Source of the DNA: Odiellus spinosus
Taxonomy: Eukaryota > Arthropoda > Arachnida > Opiliones > Phalangiidae
Length of the DNA stretch: 64,000 nucleotides
Assembly: GCA_963920705.1 (NCBI GenBank)
Contig: OY987236.1
Coordinates: 6,930,190 to 6,994,189, forward strand
Direction of reading: 5' to 3'
Positions 23,856-34,405 of the stretch are shown in pieces. Numbering within the stretch: position 1 is the first letter of the stretch; every line of letters begins with the position of its first letter. The notes under the pieces are model-generated. The model ran no database searches and was not told where the DNA came from. It worked only from the letters and a program-made list of their open reading frames with translations. The position numbers and the translations under genes are program-made.

Positions 23856-24843
23856 AATTTTTATTTAGAATTTATTACTTTGCATAAATAAACACTTTTA
23901 ATAAAACGAATAACTTTTAAAACTTAACCATGATCAAGTTCAATAATAATTTTAATAAGAACGTAAATATTTTAAAATTCTATTAAGTTTAACTCAGAAA
24001 TTAGGCGCATAAATTATACATGTCTATTGTTCCAATTGGTTAATAAAAAAACCCGATCGGTTAATAAAATACTCCATTGTGTCAACAATATTTCCCACCA
24101 CGCTTCTAGAGATTAGAGTGGTCGTATCATTATGTAAATTCATCTCCAACCCTTATATTTCCCCTTCATATAATTCCAAAATATATTTTAGTTGTCAATT
24201 ACTGGCGTCAAACGCCCATCTGGCCCATTAGTCTTATTCCAATATTTTTTCTCTCGAATACAAATCCAACCAGTCAAAGCACCATGTAGTTTATTTTATA
24301 CGAGTGTTTTTACGTTAAAAGAAAAAAAGGGTGTTTAGTTTAGAACGGTTTAGATAGATGGAAAAAGATGGGGATCTCGTACAGGTATAACGTATTTCCC
24401 TCACCTAAGTCACATATATGCCAATGATAAATAGTTAAATATCAACCTGTTTCCCCTTGAGTATACCCCCCCCCCCCCCGTGTTTAATTTGGACGTTCCC
24501 TATTGGTGGAAATGGCTTAAATATAATATGTTTCTTTTTCATTTCGCCTCCAATGTGGGTTTTAAAAGTTGTCGGAAAATATATAAGAAATGCGTCCGTG
24601 TTTAAGCGTCAATCTTTCTCGCTTTAGTTATTTATTAGAGAATTCATTTCCACACTGAGATATAGCTAACATTTAGAAAAATACTAGTTTTCTTTTTTTT
24701 TTAGGGGGTTTTCGCAGCTGGGTATATACCAGAAAAGTTCACGCCCGTCCCGTTTTATTTTTCAGTTTCGTTTACTATCATAAGTTTATATAAGTTTCGT
24801 GACACTTGTTACAATTGTACTTAATAATATTTGGTTGTTTTAA
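23856..24843. other. noncoding spacer
   Basis: Contains a C14 homopolymer (24466-24479). No gene or RNA recognised. Confidence 0.5.
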
Positions 24844-25435
24844 CAGGTTTCGTAGAAAATTTTAAGTAATTATCCTGACCTTTTCTAATTTTCCTGACCT
24901 TTACTAAATAATTTCCCCGACCTTTACTAAATAATTTCCCCGACCTTTACTAAATAATTTCCCCGACCTTTACTAAATAATTTCCCCGACCTTTACTAAA
25001 TAATTTCCCCGACCTTTACTATATAATTTCCCCGACCGTTACTAAATAATTTCCCCGACCGTTACTAAATAATTTCCCTGACCGTTACTAAATAATTTCC
25101 CTGACCGTTACTAAATAATTTCCCTGACCGTTACTAAATAATTTCCCGGACCGTTACTAAATAATTTCCCGGACCTTTACTAAATAATTTCCCTGACCTT
25201 TACTAAATAATTTCCCTGACCGTTACTAAATAATTTCCCTGACCGTTACTAAATAATTTCCCTGACCGTTACTAAATAATTTCCCTGACCGTTACTAAAT
25301 AATTTCCCTGACCGTTACTAAATAATTTCCCTGACCTTTACTAAATAATTTCCCTGACCTTTACTAAATAATTTCCCTGACCTTTACTAAATAATTTCCC
25401 TGACCTTTACTAAATAATTTCCCTGACCTATTATA
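24844..25435. repeat. 23-bp minisatellite inside a CAGGTTTCGTA-type MITE remnant
   Basis: Opens with CAGGTTTCGTAGAAAATTTT, then CCTGACCTTTTC, which matches the start of the CAGGGTTCGTAC element at 28120-28494. After that a 23-bp unit (TTTACTAAATAATTTCCCCG + ACC) repeats about 23 times up to 25430. Variants CCCCGACC, CCCTGACCG, CCCGGACC and CCCTGACCT lie in blocks. The array seems to have grown from the TTCCCTGACC interior of the element. Stop codons are frequent; not coding. Confidence 0.88.
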
Positions 25436-26285
25436 AATAAAATATTTATTATAAAGAACGCAATGTTTTTTCTTGAAACGTTTGACCATTTGAGTTTGTA
25501 TTGACAGGTCAAAGTGACTCAGACATGAAAAATTACACTACCATGTCGACGATTTAAGACGTTAAAGTTTGGCCTCTTTTTAGCAATTAATTCACTTCTA
25601 ATCCAAAAACTTAAATTATAAATAAATATTTTGGTAATTTTAATAGAGCAAACCGCAATTTATAATTACCCTAGTAATTTACGCGATAAATTACAGATTT
25701 AAATCTCTAGTTTTCAGAACAAAAGGCAAGATAAATTATTAACTTATGATAACATACGCAATAAATTATGGGGGTAAGTATCTAACTATCCCCCAGGTTG
25801 TCTCAACCCTTTTCCCTGATTTAATCATTAAGGGATTTTTATGCGATTATTATTTAACTCACCCACGTCCAAACTTATTTGAAATGTAATTGACAAGCTG
25901 TCGTTTCCCCAATTTTCCAAATCATTCAAATTTAAATTTCGAAAGAAAGGATTATATTTATTTTTAAAAAAATTTTCACAATTTTAGGGATGGTTTATTT
26001 GCTTAGGCGGTTTTTTTTTTTCGTCGAAGGACGATTTTAACAAGATTTTAATTGGAGACGGTTAGTAATTATAAATATTTGAAACACGCGTCCCCTTTCT
26101 GTCAATAAAACAAAATTATTTCATATTCAAGGAATTTTTGCAAAAACCCTAAATAAAACTTGCTAATTACCGGTTTTTGCAATTATAAGGCTAAAATAAA
26201 ACTACAAAATTTTAATCGTGTATAATTGCTGAAATATATAATTGCTAAAATGAGCAATAAGAAAAAATTAACTTGCTAATTTCAA
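25436..26285. other. AT-rich noncoding spacer
   Basis: No gene or repeat recognised. Confidence 0.5.
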
Positions 26286-26965
26286 GTTTTTGCTTGTTAA
26301 CTCATATTTCTACCATGTTTACTCATATTTTTAGCTTGTTGACTCACAGTTCTAGCTTGTTAACTCACATTTATAGCTTGTTAACTCATATTTTAGCTTG
26401 TTAACTAATATTTTTAGCTTGTTGACTAATATTTTAGCTTGTTGACTAATATTTTAGCTTGTTGACTAATATTTTAGCTTGTTGACTAATATTTTAGCTT
26501 GTTAACTAATATTTTAGCTTGTTAACTAATATTTTAGCTTGTTAACTAATATTTTAGCTTGTTAACTAATATTTTAGCTTGTTAACTAATATTTTAGCTT
26601 GTTAACTAATATTTTAGCTTGTTAACTAATATTTTAGCTTCTTAACTAATATTTTAGCTTGTTAACTAATATTTTTAGCTTGTTTACTGATATTTTTAGC
26701 TTGTCAACTGATATTTTTAACTTGTCAACTGATATTTTTAACTTGTCAACTGATATTTTTAGCTTGTCAACTGATATTTTTAGCTTGTCAACTGATATTT
26801 TTAGCTTGTCAACTGATATTTTTAGCTTGTCAACTGATATTTTTAGCTTGTCAACTAATATTTTTAGTTTGTCAACTAATATTTTTAGCTTGTCAACTAA
26901 TATTTTTAGCTTGTCAACTAGTATTTTTAGCTTGTTAACTAATATTTTTAGCTTATTAACGATAA
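26286..26965. repeat. minisatellite, 20-bp units changing to 21-bp units
   Basis: The left block (about 26395-26665) repeats a 20-bp unit, CTTGTTAACTAATATTTTAG. From about 26670 an extra T makes the unit 21 bp, with TTGTCAACTGATATTTTTAG as its core. Only the 21-bp block stays open in frame, which gives ORFs of about 108 codons on both strands with a 7-residue period (SLSTDIF, or VDKLKIL on the minus strand). No gene evidence. Confidence 0.92.
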
Positions 26966-28119
26966 AATCAAACATATACCACTAAAAACATTTCCTTCAA
27001 CCAAACTTCGAGGCGCCGATCAGGTATAGTAGGAATTTAAATTTTATTAACATCACCCTCCATTTGAAAATATACTGTAGTGTAAAACTCTAAATAAATT
27101 CGATTTAGTTTTATACTATATCCTTTTCCCATGCATTCATTTGTGCGTGCGATAAAAAAAAAACCTTAAAATTCAAATGTTTACGAATTGGATTAAATGG
27201 AGTGGCATGCAAAATACATAAAACTCTATAAAGCAAGATCTAAACCCTATAGAAGTCGTAGAAGAAAAAAAAACTCCGACAGACGGTTTATTCCGCGGCA
27301 AAAAAAGGACCAAACGGGCGCAGTTGGCCCATGCAGGTATCATAATGTATCATAGGAGAAACTTATCCAATAATAATACTCTTCGCAATATAGTAGCTAT
27401 ACCCGGGCTATCAAGTTTGATTATTCGGTGGGACCCCCATATGGAGCTGATATAAGGGGGCACCCAAATCCAAAGGGCTTCCAGTTTTTGGCCCCCCGTT
27501 TATCACAATAGGGCTCAGGGTGGGGAGATTATCTGATATATATATATATACGAATTGGATGATGTAATGAAGTGATATTGGGGGACAGATGACCAAAAGG
27601 GTAAGACCTCCCCCCCCCCAATAAAAAGGACAACTCTAACGATATTTGGGTGAACGTCCATTGTTTAATATCAGTTTTTCGCCAAAATTGATTGGATTGA
27701 AGGATTATTTACAAACTTCTCTTGAATCAGATAATAACAGATTCGTCAATTAAATCTTCAAGATTGGATATAAGCTAGCTTTTATTGTTTATTGAAAATT
27801 AAAAACTAGATTACTTTAAATAAGCGTATTTATCATTTGCGCGAGTCTCAAAATTAAATTGAAGGAAAATAAAATAATTAAAATTGAAAGAACTGAAATA
27901 AGTTTGTCTCAAAAACCTCTATCGGGTGCTTATATAAAATCTCAAAAACTCTCTATCGTACTTATATGAAATCTCAATTTAATTATCTTTAAATATATCT
28001 TAAATGTCCGATACCTAACTTGTGGTGATCCACATTTTTACGTAATTTGTCAACATGCTTTACGAACATTTAAAAATAATTATGCAAACCTCGACATTGT
28101 TAAAAATTAATATTTTTAA
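26966..28119. other. noncoding spacer
   Basis: Short C run near 27609 and AT run near 27536. No exon or RNA gene recognised. Confidence 0.5.
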
Positions 28120-28494
28120 CAGGGTTCGTACAAAACTTTAGAAGTTAATCTCCCTGACTTTTCCAGGTTTTCCTGACCAATTTTAATCTTTTTTCGTGAA
28201 TTTAATCTTATGGGCGAGCTCTTGGCAATCCCCACTTTTGATTTGACAGAATTTATCAATCAGGGTTGATAATATTATAATAATTATGTTGTAAATAAAT
28301 GGTCAACCAAAATGTACCAGAATATTTAATTTCTGACCATTTGGGTTCATTTTCAAATTCCCAGACTTTTTCCCTGACCTTTTGGACCCATTTTTAAATT
28401 CCCCGACTTTTCATTGACCATTTGGACCCATTTTGAAATTCCCTGACTTTCCCTGACCTTTTGGGGGAAATTTAAAGGTCGTGTACGAACCCTG
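28120..28494. mobile_element. MITE with CAGGGTTCGTAC ends (hAT-like)
   Basis: Left end CAGGGTTCGTACAAAACTTT and right end GTGTACGAACCCTG are inverted. The interior is rich in TTCCCTGAC / TTTTCCTGACC words on both arms. The end sequence suggests the hAT superfamily, but no clean 8-bp target duplication was found, so the superfamily call is an inference. Fragments with the same TTCCCTGAC vocabulary are scattered at 29110-29180, 33165-33235, 34075-34130 and 36270-36420. Confidence 0.75.
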
Positions 28495-28749
28495 TGAGAC
28501 AGGACCTTGAAGCTTCGTGTGATTATTATACTTTGCTATAAAGTCGAACACTTTTTTTTTCGAGAAATAGATCCGCCCAGGGTGATAACGGCGGCAAGCG
28601 GGAGCTAAGTAGGCCCTATTGTCGACTTCGACGCTCGTTCGTCGACAATGTAATTGCCACTGCCAATTGAAGCATTTCCAGGGCATCAGATCTATAACCA
28701 ACCTATCGGTTCCTTTACCATCAGCTTGCCGCTTTATTATTAAGTACAT
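28495..28749. other. GC-rich island with an unexplained ORF
   Basis: 28560-28735 is distinctly GC-richer than its surroundings and contains the palindrome-like GTCGACTTCGACGCTCG / CGTCGAC. The minus strand is open for about 85 codons across it (segment PWKCFNWQWQLHCRRTS), but I recognise no family and the ORF runs into the neighbouring MITE. It may be a decayed exon, a regulatory element or chance. Confidence 0.3.
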
Positions 28750-30070
28750 TGTACGAGGGATTTAAACCATATATACGCGTCGATTGTAGCCAATTTCGGG
28801 ATTAGCTATCCCCGTAGGAAATGTTTTTATAAAGGGGACCCCGCTTGTATTAGGAGTGTCCTTATCGAGTGGGTGCGTGGCTAAAGCTTCGAATCAAAAT
28901 GCTAAGCCTAATTTAATACCGGTATGAAAATTTTCTTCAATTTCCAATTCAAAGCTATACATACATAGAAAGCTCAGTGTTATGTTAGTCTCCGAAATGG
29001 GGATATTTGTAAGAAACGAGTGAAAACATAATAGTATATCGATAAGAAAGGACAACCTTCAGATATGGTCATTTTTTTCCTAAATTGCCATGCGCAGATT
29101 TTTCATTTTCAAATTCCGCAACTTTTCCCAGGTTTTTCCTGACCAATAACATTACTTTCCCTGACTAATTTTCCAGTTAACATAATATTTAGTGTAAAAA
29201 AATTAAATATTTTGTTAGAGTGCATGGCCATTTTTCCCTAACTTTTTAGACAAATTAAGCCAGGTTTTCTATGTGTGGCAACCCTGTTTTAGAGCACCAT
29301 TCAAAAAAACAAGAAAGGTATAGGGTTGATTACGATTAGCCAATGCCAAGTTTTGTAGAAATACACTTTCATACGCGCGTGAAATTATCGTTTTAGTTAC
29401 TTAAATTAGAATTACATTTAGACTGTAAGAGAAACTAGTGACACAATCACTTTAAAATCAATATCAAGGAGATCGTCAATTCCACATGGAATTAGCAACA
29501 CGGATAAAGTTAGGTTACCTGTTATTTCTAAATAAACAAATAATGGAAATATGGGATATCTTAGTTTTGTACGCGCTCTTTCAATTCGATAAGGCATTAA
29601 GTATGAATTTATATTGTAATTTTGTAAGTAAACCGTACTAGAGGTTAAAGGTCAAAACGTTTGCGCTTAAAACTACCACCCTGCCCTATAATTTTCATCG
29701 AGAAAACAAAACAAAAAACAGAAGCCTTGGGGGTTGAGCACCCAAATATAAAATGTATCTCATAGCTTCTTCTTATAATCTAATGGAGCCCAATTTATTT
29801 ACACCCTAACCCTCAATTACCTTTCCAATAGTATATAGCGTTCTTAAAGACATAATAAATAACTCTTAAAAGCCCCCTCCGCGGAGGGAATAATAGGAAG
29901 CCATATAGGGGCAAATGCGAGTTTACATCCATTAGTAAATGGATTATACTGGCCAGGCTTCACAACTCAAAAACAACAACTGTATTACTTGATATCAAGC
30001 CGAATTATATCTACCCCCGAGTAATTTGAACAACACTATAAAGATTAATGAAATGAAATGATCCACTTAC
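28750..30070. other. noncoding spacer
   Basis: Contains TTCCCTGAC-type MITE debris around 29110-29280. No gene recognised. Confidence 0.5.
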
Positions 30071-30251
30071 CCTATAGTTCTTGGAGAGGTGGTAGTAACA
30101 CCGTCAAAACTAGAGTTGTTTCGTGTCGTAATTTGGATGTGAAAAATCGTTGAATCGAAGGTCAGACAAATGCAGAAGTATAAAGATAAGTATATTTGGT
30201 CCATTACTCCAGTTAATTTGGACAAATTACATCGTCGTGAGAACAGACGTT
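30071..30251 (-). other. candidate orphan exon
   Basis: On the minus strand a good acceptor (TTTGTTTCTTTACAG, ending at 30252) is followed by 181 nt fully open in one frame. It closes with a strong donor, GG|GTAAGT (complement of 30065-30070). The reading ends ...NNSSFDGVTTTSPRTIG. I do not recognise the protein and found no partner exon. A chance open stretch, or an exon of a long noncoding RNA, is equally possible. Confidence 0.28.
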
Positions 30252-30371
30252 CTGTAAAGAAACAAATTGAAGGAAATTTAAGTTTCAAATACAAAAACAA
30301 GTATATGAGCGTCTACTACAAATGATCAAAGCTAATACTCGAGGTTTCCGAACGATATATAGAATGCTGTG

Positions 30372-30664
30372 TTAATAGTCCTGGTCGATTTCCAAAACCC
30401 GAAGTCTAGAGAACCTCGCGAAAATTTTGGCGGGGAAAACTTTTTGTCACGTGATCGTCCGCCATCTTTTTGTAGTGTGAAAATAGCTACAGACTAACCA
30501 ACGCCTCCTATACTTTATCATATAGGAAGCGTTGGACTAACAACTTGAATTTGGTTTGTGGGAAATAAAATTAGAAATAGTCTGGCAACCTGTTACTACA
30601 AAAAGATGGCGGCGCGGCTATGAGACAAGGGCCCATTTCCGGCAAATCGACCAGGACTATTAGG
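30372..30664. mobile_element. foldback element with nested inverted repeats
   Basis: The outer arms are ATAGTCCTGGTCGATTTCC and its inverse CAAATCGACCAGGACTAT. The middle arms are CGCCATCTTTTTGTAGT and CTACAAAAAGATGGCGG. The inner arms are CCAACGCCTCCTATAC and GTATAGGAAGCGTTGG-like. The whole 293-bp segment can fold into one long stem, typical of foldback MITEs. Confidence 0.85.
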
Positions 30665-30861
30665 GTTTCATTTCGAACTGACGCATTGCATTCATTTTCT
30701 AGGTAGTCTTTATATTAATTATTATGAAGAAACGGGTGGAGATAACAGTAAAAATAATATAAGCTTCAGAATTGTCCCTTAACAAGGTTAAAAAAAACAA
30801 AAACCAATTTTTTTAGTTTACAATCCCTATTCTTGTTGCAGGTTCTAGACATTATTATATA

Positions 30862-30982
30862 TTTATTCACAAGGAATCACTGCAGATTGTAGACCTGAAG
30901 ATGAAGCAGTTGCTTTGAAACGTTGTCGATTAATAAACATATAGTTTTATTAAAACATAAAGTGCGGTGATTCCTTGTGAAT
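30862..30982. mobile_element. short MITE with TTCACAAGGAATCAC ends
   Basis: Left end TTCACAAGGAATCACTGC, right end GCGGTGATTCCTTGTGAA, about 120 bp. The centre reads CTGAAGATGAAGCAGTTGC then GAAACGTTGTCG. No other copy noticed here. Confidence 0.78.
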
Positions 30983-32041
30983 TATAATAACAAAAACAAA
31001 TCCTGATTTTTTTCAGATTTGTACCAATGAACTTTCCTGGTATGATATGTCCTTGATTTTTTGGAAACTTTCCCTTACTAGAAATAAGATTGACTTAAAA
31101 AAAGCCATAATTATATCAATTCCTTTACAAATAATCCCCAAAATCGTCATTTTTCTAAAATTGTTAAGACTGGCCAACCTTTAGTTTGAGGTAAATACCA
31201 ATGGACAAACAAGTGAAACAGTTTTAAGAATAATAATTATATCCTAGAAGACGGATAGAATTCCTCTGGGAATCGATAATATACTACAGAAAGAGAAATA
31301 TCGCGAATAACAATTAGGCCTGTCTTTTAGCATCACTCAACAATGAAAAAGTGAACGATATTCCTAGGAAAACTTGGGGAACGGGACATTCGTACATCGA
31401 CACTCGAACATTTGTCCACTATAACAGGATCTATAACGCCTATAATTGAAAGTCGATACTTTTCGCCCTACAGCGTATATTTTCACCAGATGCACAAGAT
31501 GTAACCGAACGCTAAGAAGTGAATTACGACGTCTAAAAGCCACGCTAAACTATAGACAATACGAGACATCAATTCTTGCTTCTTTCAAGAACAAGTCTCC
31601 AGTCTTTTAAAGTGTGGGAAACAATATAGATCAAGAAAGAGCAGTACGGGAAACTTCTCATTATGTTTATCTTTTAATTAAGCCTAATTAAGTCGATGAT
31701 TAAAATACCGTATTCCTTATATCAAGCACTCGATTTGAAAATGACAAATTTAAGTTTACACTACAAGGATAAGTTCAGCGACGCTTCACAGACACCATCG
31801 CGCCTCACAGAAAATACATTTAGAAGTAGCCAACCATAAGCTTCGGTTTACGAAGCTGAACACGACCTTAACAAGATCGTGACGTTTAGCATTGTCGTAA
31901 ATATCTGTGAAATTTCACAGATCCTTTTATATTTAAGGGAACAAACCTAAATTATTTTTTCCCACACAGTGAAAATGTTATGAATTAAATTTGTTTTAAA
32001 ATGGTCACGTAATGAAGCTAGTTCTGTTAAAGTTAGCTTCC
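30983..32041. other. noncoding spacer
   Basis: No gene or structured repeat recognised. Confidence 0.5.
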
Positions 32042-32336
32042 CCAAGAAGGATCAGATAAGGAGAGGAAAAGTGGGGCTGCGTTGAGTTAGAGAGAGAAGA
32101 GCCAACCTCCCACTCGGGTGGAAAGGGGGGATAGGAAATTCTCGAGGTAAACTGTTGTCACGTGGTCACTAGCGTCGTTGGCTACTATGAAGCTGATAAA
32201 GGATCCGTTTTACCCACGTGACAACATTTTACCACGAAACGTCTCTACCCCCGTTCTCCCAGAGTGGGAGTTTAGTCCGACGCAGTAGGAACCGCGCCGT
32301 CCTCACTTTTCCTCTCCTTATCTGATCCTTCTTGGC
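32042..32336. mobile_element. foldback element, 32-bp near-perfect ends, GC-richer
   Basis: The outer arms are CCAAGAAGGATCAGATAAGG... and the exact inverse ending ...CCTTATCTGATCCTTCTTGG. The inner arms are GTTGTCACGTGG and CCACGTGACAAC, and GGTGGAAAGGGGGG-type runs oppose CCCCCGTTCTCC. It is 295 bp overall. Flanks contain no obvious target duplication. Confidence 0.85.
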
Positions 32337-34176
32337 TTCACGTTCACGTACGCGCGTTCTTAAATCTTGTTACGTGATCTCATGGAATGTATTTCAATAT
32401 TCTGTATTATAAATATAACACTTGTCCTTTATCAGTCGACGGAAACTCTCTTTCGATAAAGAAACGGGACACCTACTCCAGTGTATGGCGTAATACGAAA
32501 CTGAAAAACAAACCTCCCAATACCAAGATTCATATAAGGGGATCTGCGAGAAGGAAGGGCATCCCTCAATATTGCTTCTTTAGTTCTTAATAGCGAGTGT
32601 CGAACCTAGCACGTTGCTATTTCAATTTTATCGAGAAATACACCCATCAAGCGATTTGGTAAAAGAAACATTGTGGAAGTCTCGCACGCCTGTTTAAGCT
32701 TGTGACAAGCGTTCCCAAGTTAAGCAAAGACACGGTGCTTGCCTGCTTGCAGTGGATTTACGCGTTAAGAAAACGCTAAATAGAAAAAGTATCCCCTGAA
32801 AACCCCCCCTCGCCCTTCTAAAATGTCGGGGTTGTTTTTTTTTTTTTTTTTGGTAGCCCTGGGTTCGCCCTGGACAATTTATTAGGCCTAATGAGCGCTA
32901 ACACCGGGGTCACGTGATACGTTAGGTTGCCAGATCTAGTTTCTCCTCCCATTCGAGTTTATACTGTTTGGACAAGGGTGCATTATTTAAATGCAAGTTT
33001 GAATGTCTAATGCTTTAAAGAGTGCTAGTCCGTCTGTCTGTATAAATTGAAATTAGTAGCAGACATTTGAAAAAGCAATTTCTCAGGTTTTGCACCAATG
33101 GTTTGAAAAACTGATTGAGGTCGTGCCAAGTTAGTGTCACTGAACTTTGTGAACTTCCATAATCTTCCCTGACATGTGCAAAGTTTTTTAGGGTTTCCCT
33201 GATATTTGAAAACATTCAGATTCCCTGATATTTCCAGATTTGTATGATGCCATGTCTAAAGATTTAAATTTCAACTTTCAATGTTATTCCAATTTAAATC
33301 AGTTCACTTCAAAATGTAATTATTTTTAAGAAGTCTTTATAATGATTTTAATTTCAGTAATTTTCCAATTAAACTTATGGTAAAAAAAAATTTACTTTGA
33401 CCATAAGATTTTTTTTTTATTTTTTTTCTGAGACACTAAGTTAACTAGGATTTAGTTAAAATCATCTCTAATCGTTGTTTTATTTATATATACCAACAAA
33501 ACGTCAGAAGAGTTAATGGAAAACCTTAGAGGTAAAAGACGTTTTTTAAGTCAAGACTAAAATTTTCCCACCGGGGTTATTTTACTAGGGTTGACCTAAA
33601 TTTAGTTTCTATTGAATTTCACGATTTGATTTCTATAAATACGCCAATATGACTGGTACCACTTGTTGCAAGTAGATACATCGAGATGCACAACTGTTGG
33701 TTTGTTTCTAATCGGTCGTTTTTAAACGGTTGTAGGGAAGGCATTCGACCCCGTGGATGACCTTTCGGGAGCTCCACAAAAAGGGGACCAGAAGAGAGAA
33801 GCGTGTTGTTTACCCGAGGGCCCGCATCATACATATATCGGATTGTATTCTAGACGTCACTGCGTCATTCCCTCACTGCAGTTTATTAACGATTTATATC
33901 GGTGTTTTCTCAACATTGGGAAGCCGAGTTCACACCACTATACAATATTTTGTTTCAAAGTCATTTATAGAAACAATTAAGACTTAGTGACTAGCCTACT
34001 GATATAGTCTTAGTTATTTTAAATTAAGGTTTCAAAATCTGAAGGAAATGACATTGACCAATGGCCCATTTTTAAATTTCCCTGCCTTTCCTATGATCTA
34101 CTTTTCAATCCCCTTCATTACCCTGGATATTCAGCCATATCTTTCCATCGAAATTTTAGCCTATTTTTTTACATAA
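32337..34176. other. noncoding spacer
   Basis: T-run at 32831-32850 and MITE debris (TTCCCTGATATTT words) near 33170-33235. No gene recognised; short ORFs lack similarity that I know. Confidence 0.5.
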
Positions 34177-34405
34177 CCAAGTTGTCCCCTTCATAACTTG
34201 TCATGTTTTCCAAATTTTCCTAGCGATAATCATGAAACTTCGTTACTTTTTCCATTTTTCCTGATCACCATTTAAGCCTACTTTCCATTGATTCTCTTGA
34301 GAAACATAACCAAGATTGTCCCTCCACATTTTGTCATGTTTTAGCCATTTTCCTAGCGATAATCATGAAACCTCATGATTTTTTCCATTTTTCCTGATCG
34401 ACATT
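34177..34405. repeat. direct duplication of about 130 bp
   Basis: Two tandem copies share ATAACCAAG(A)TTGTCCC, TTGTCATGTTT, TTTTCCTAGCGATAATCATG, AAAC and TTCCATTTTTCCTGATC. Divergence is moderate. The unit is rich in TTTTCC words like the nearby MITE debris. Confidence 0.8.

Noticed and set aside
26646..26985. ORFs of about 108 codons on both strands
   Set aside because: Seven-residue repeats produced by the 21-bp minisatellite block.
28411..28749. 112-codon minus-strand ORF
   Set aside because: One end lies inside a MITE and the rest has no known similarity; kept only as a GC-island observation.
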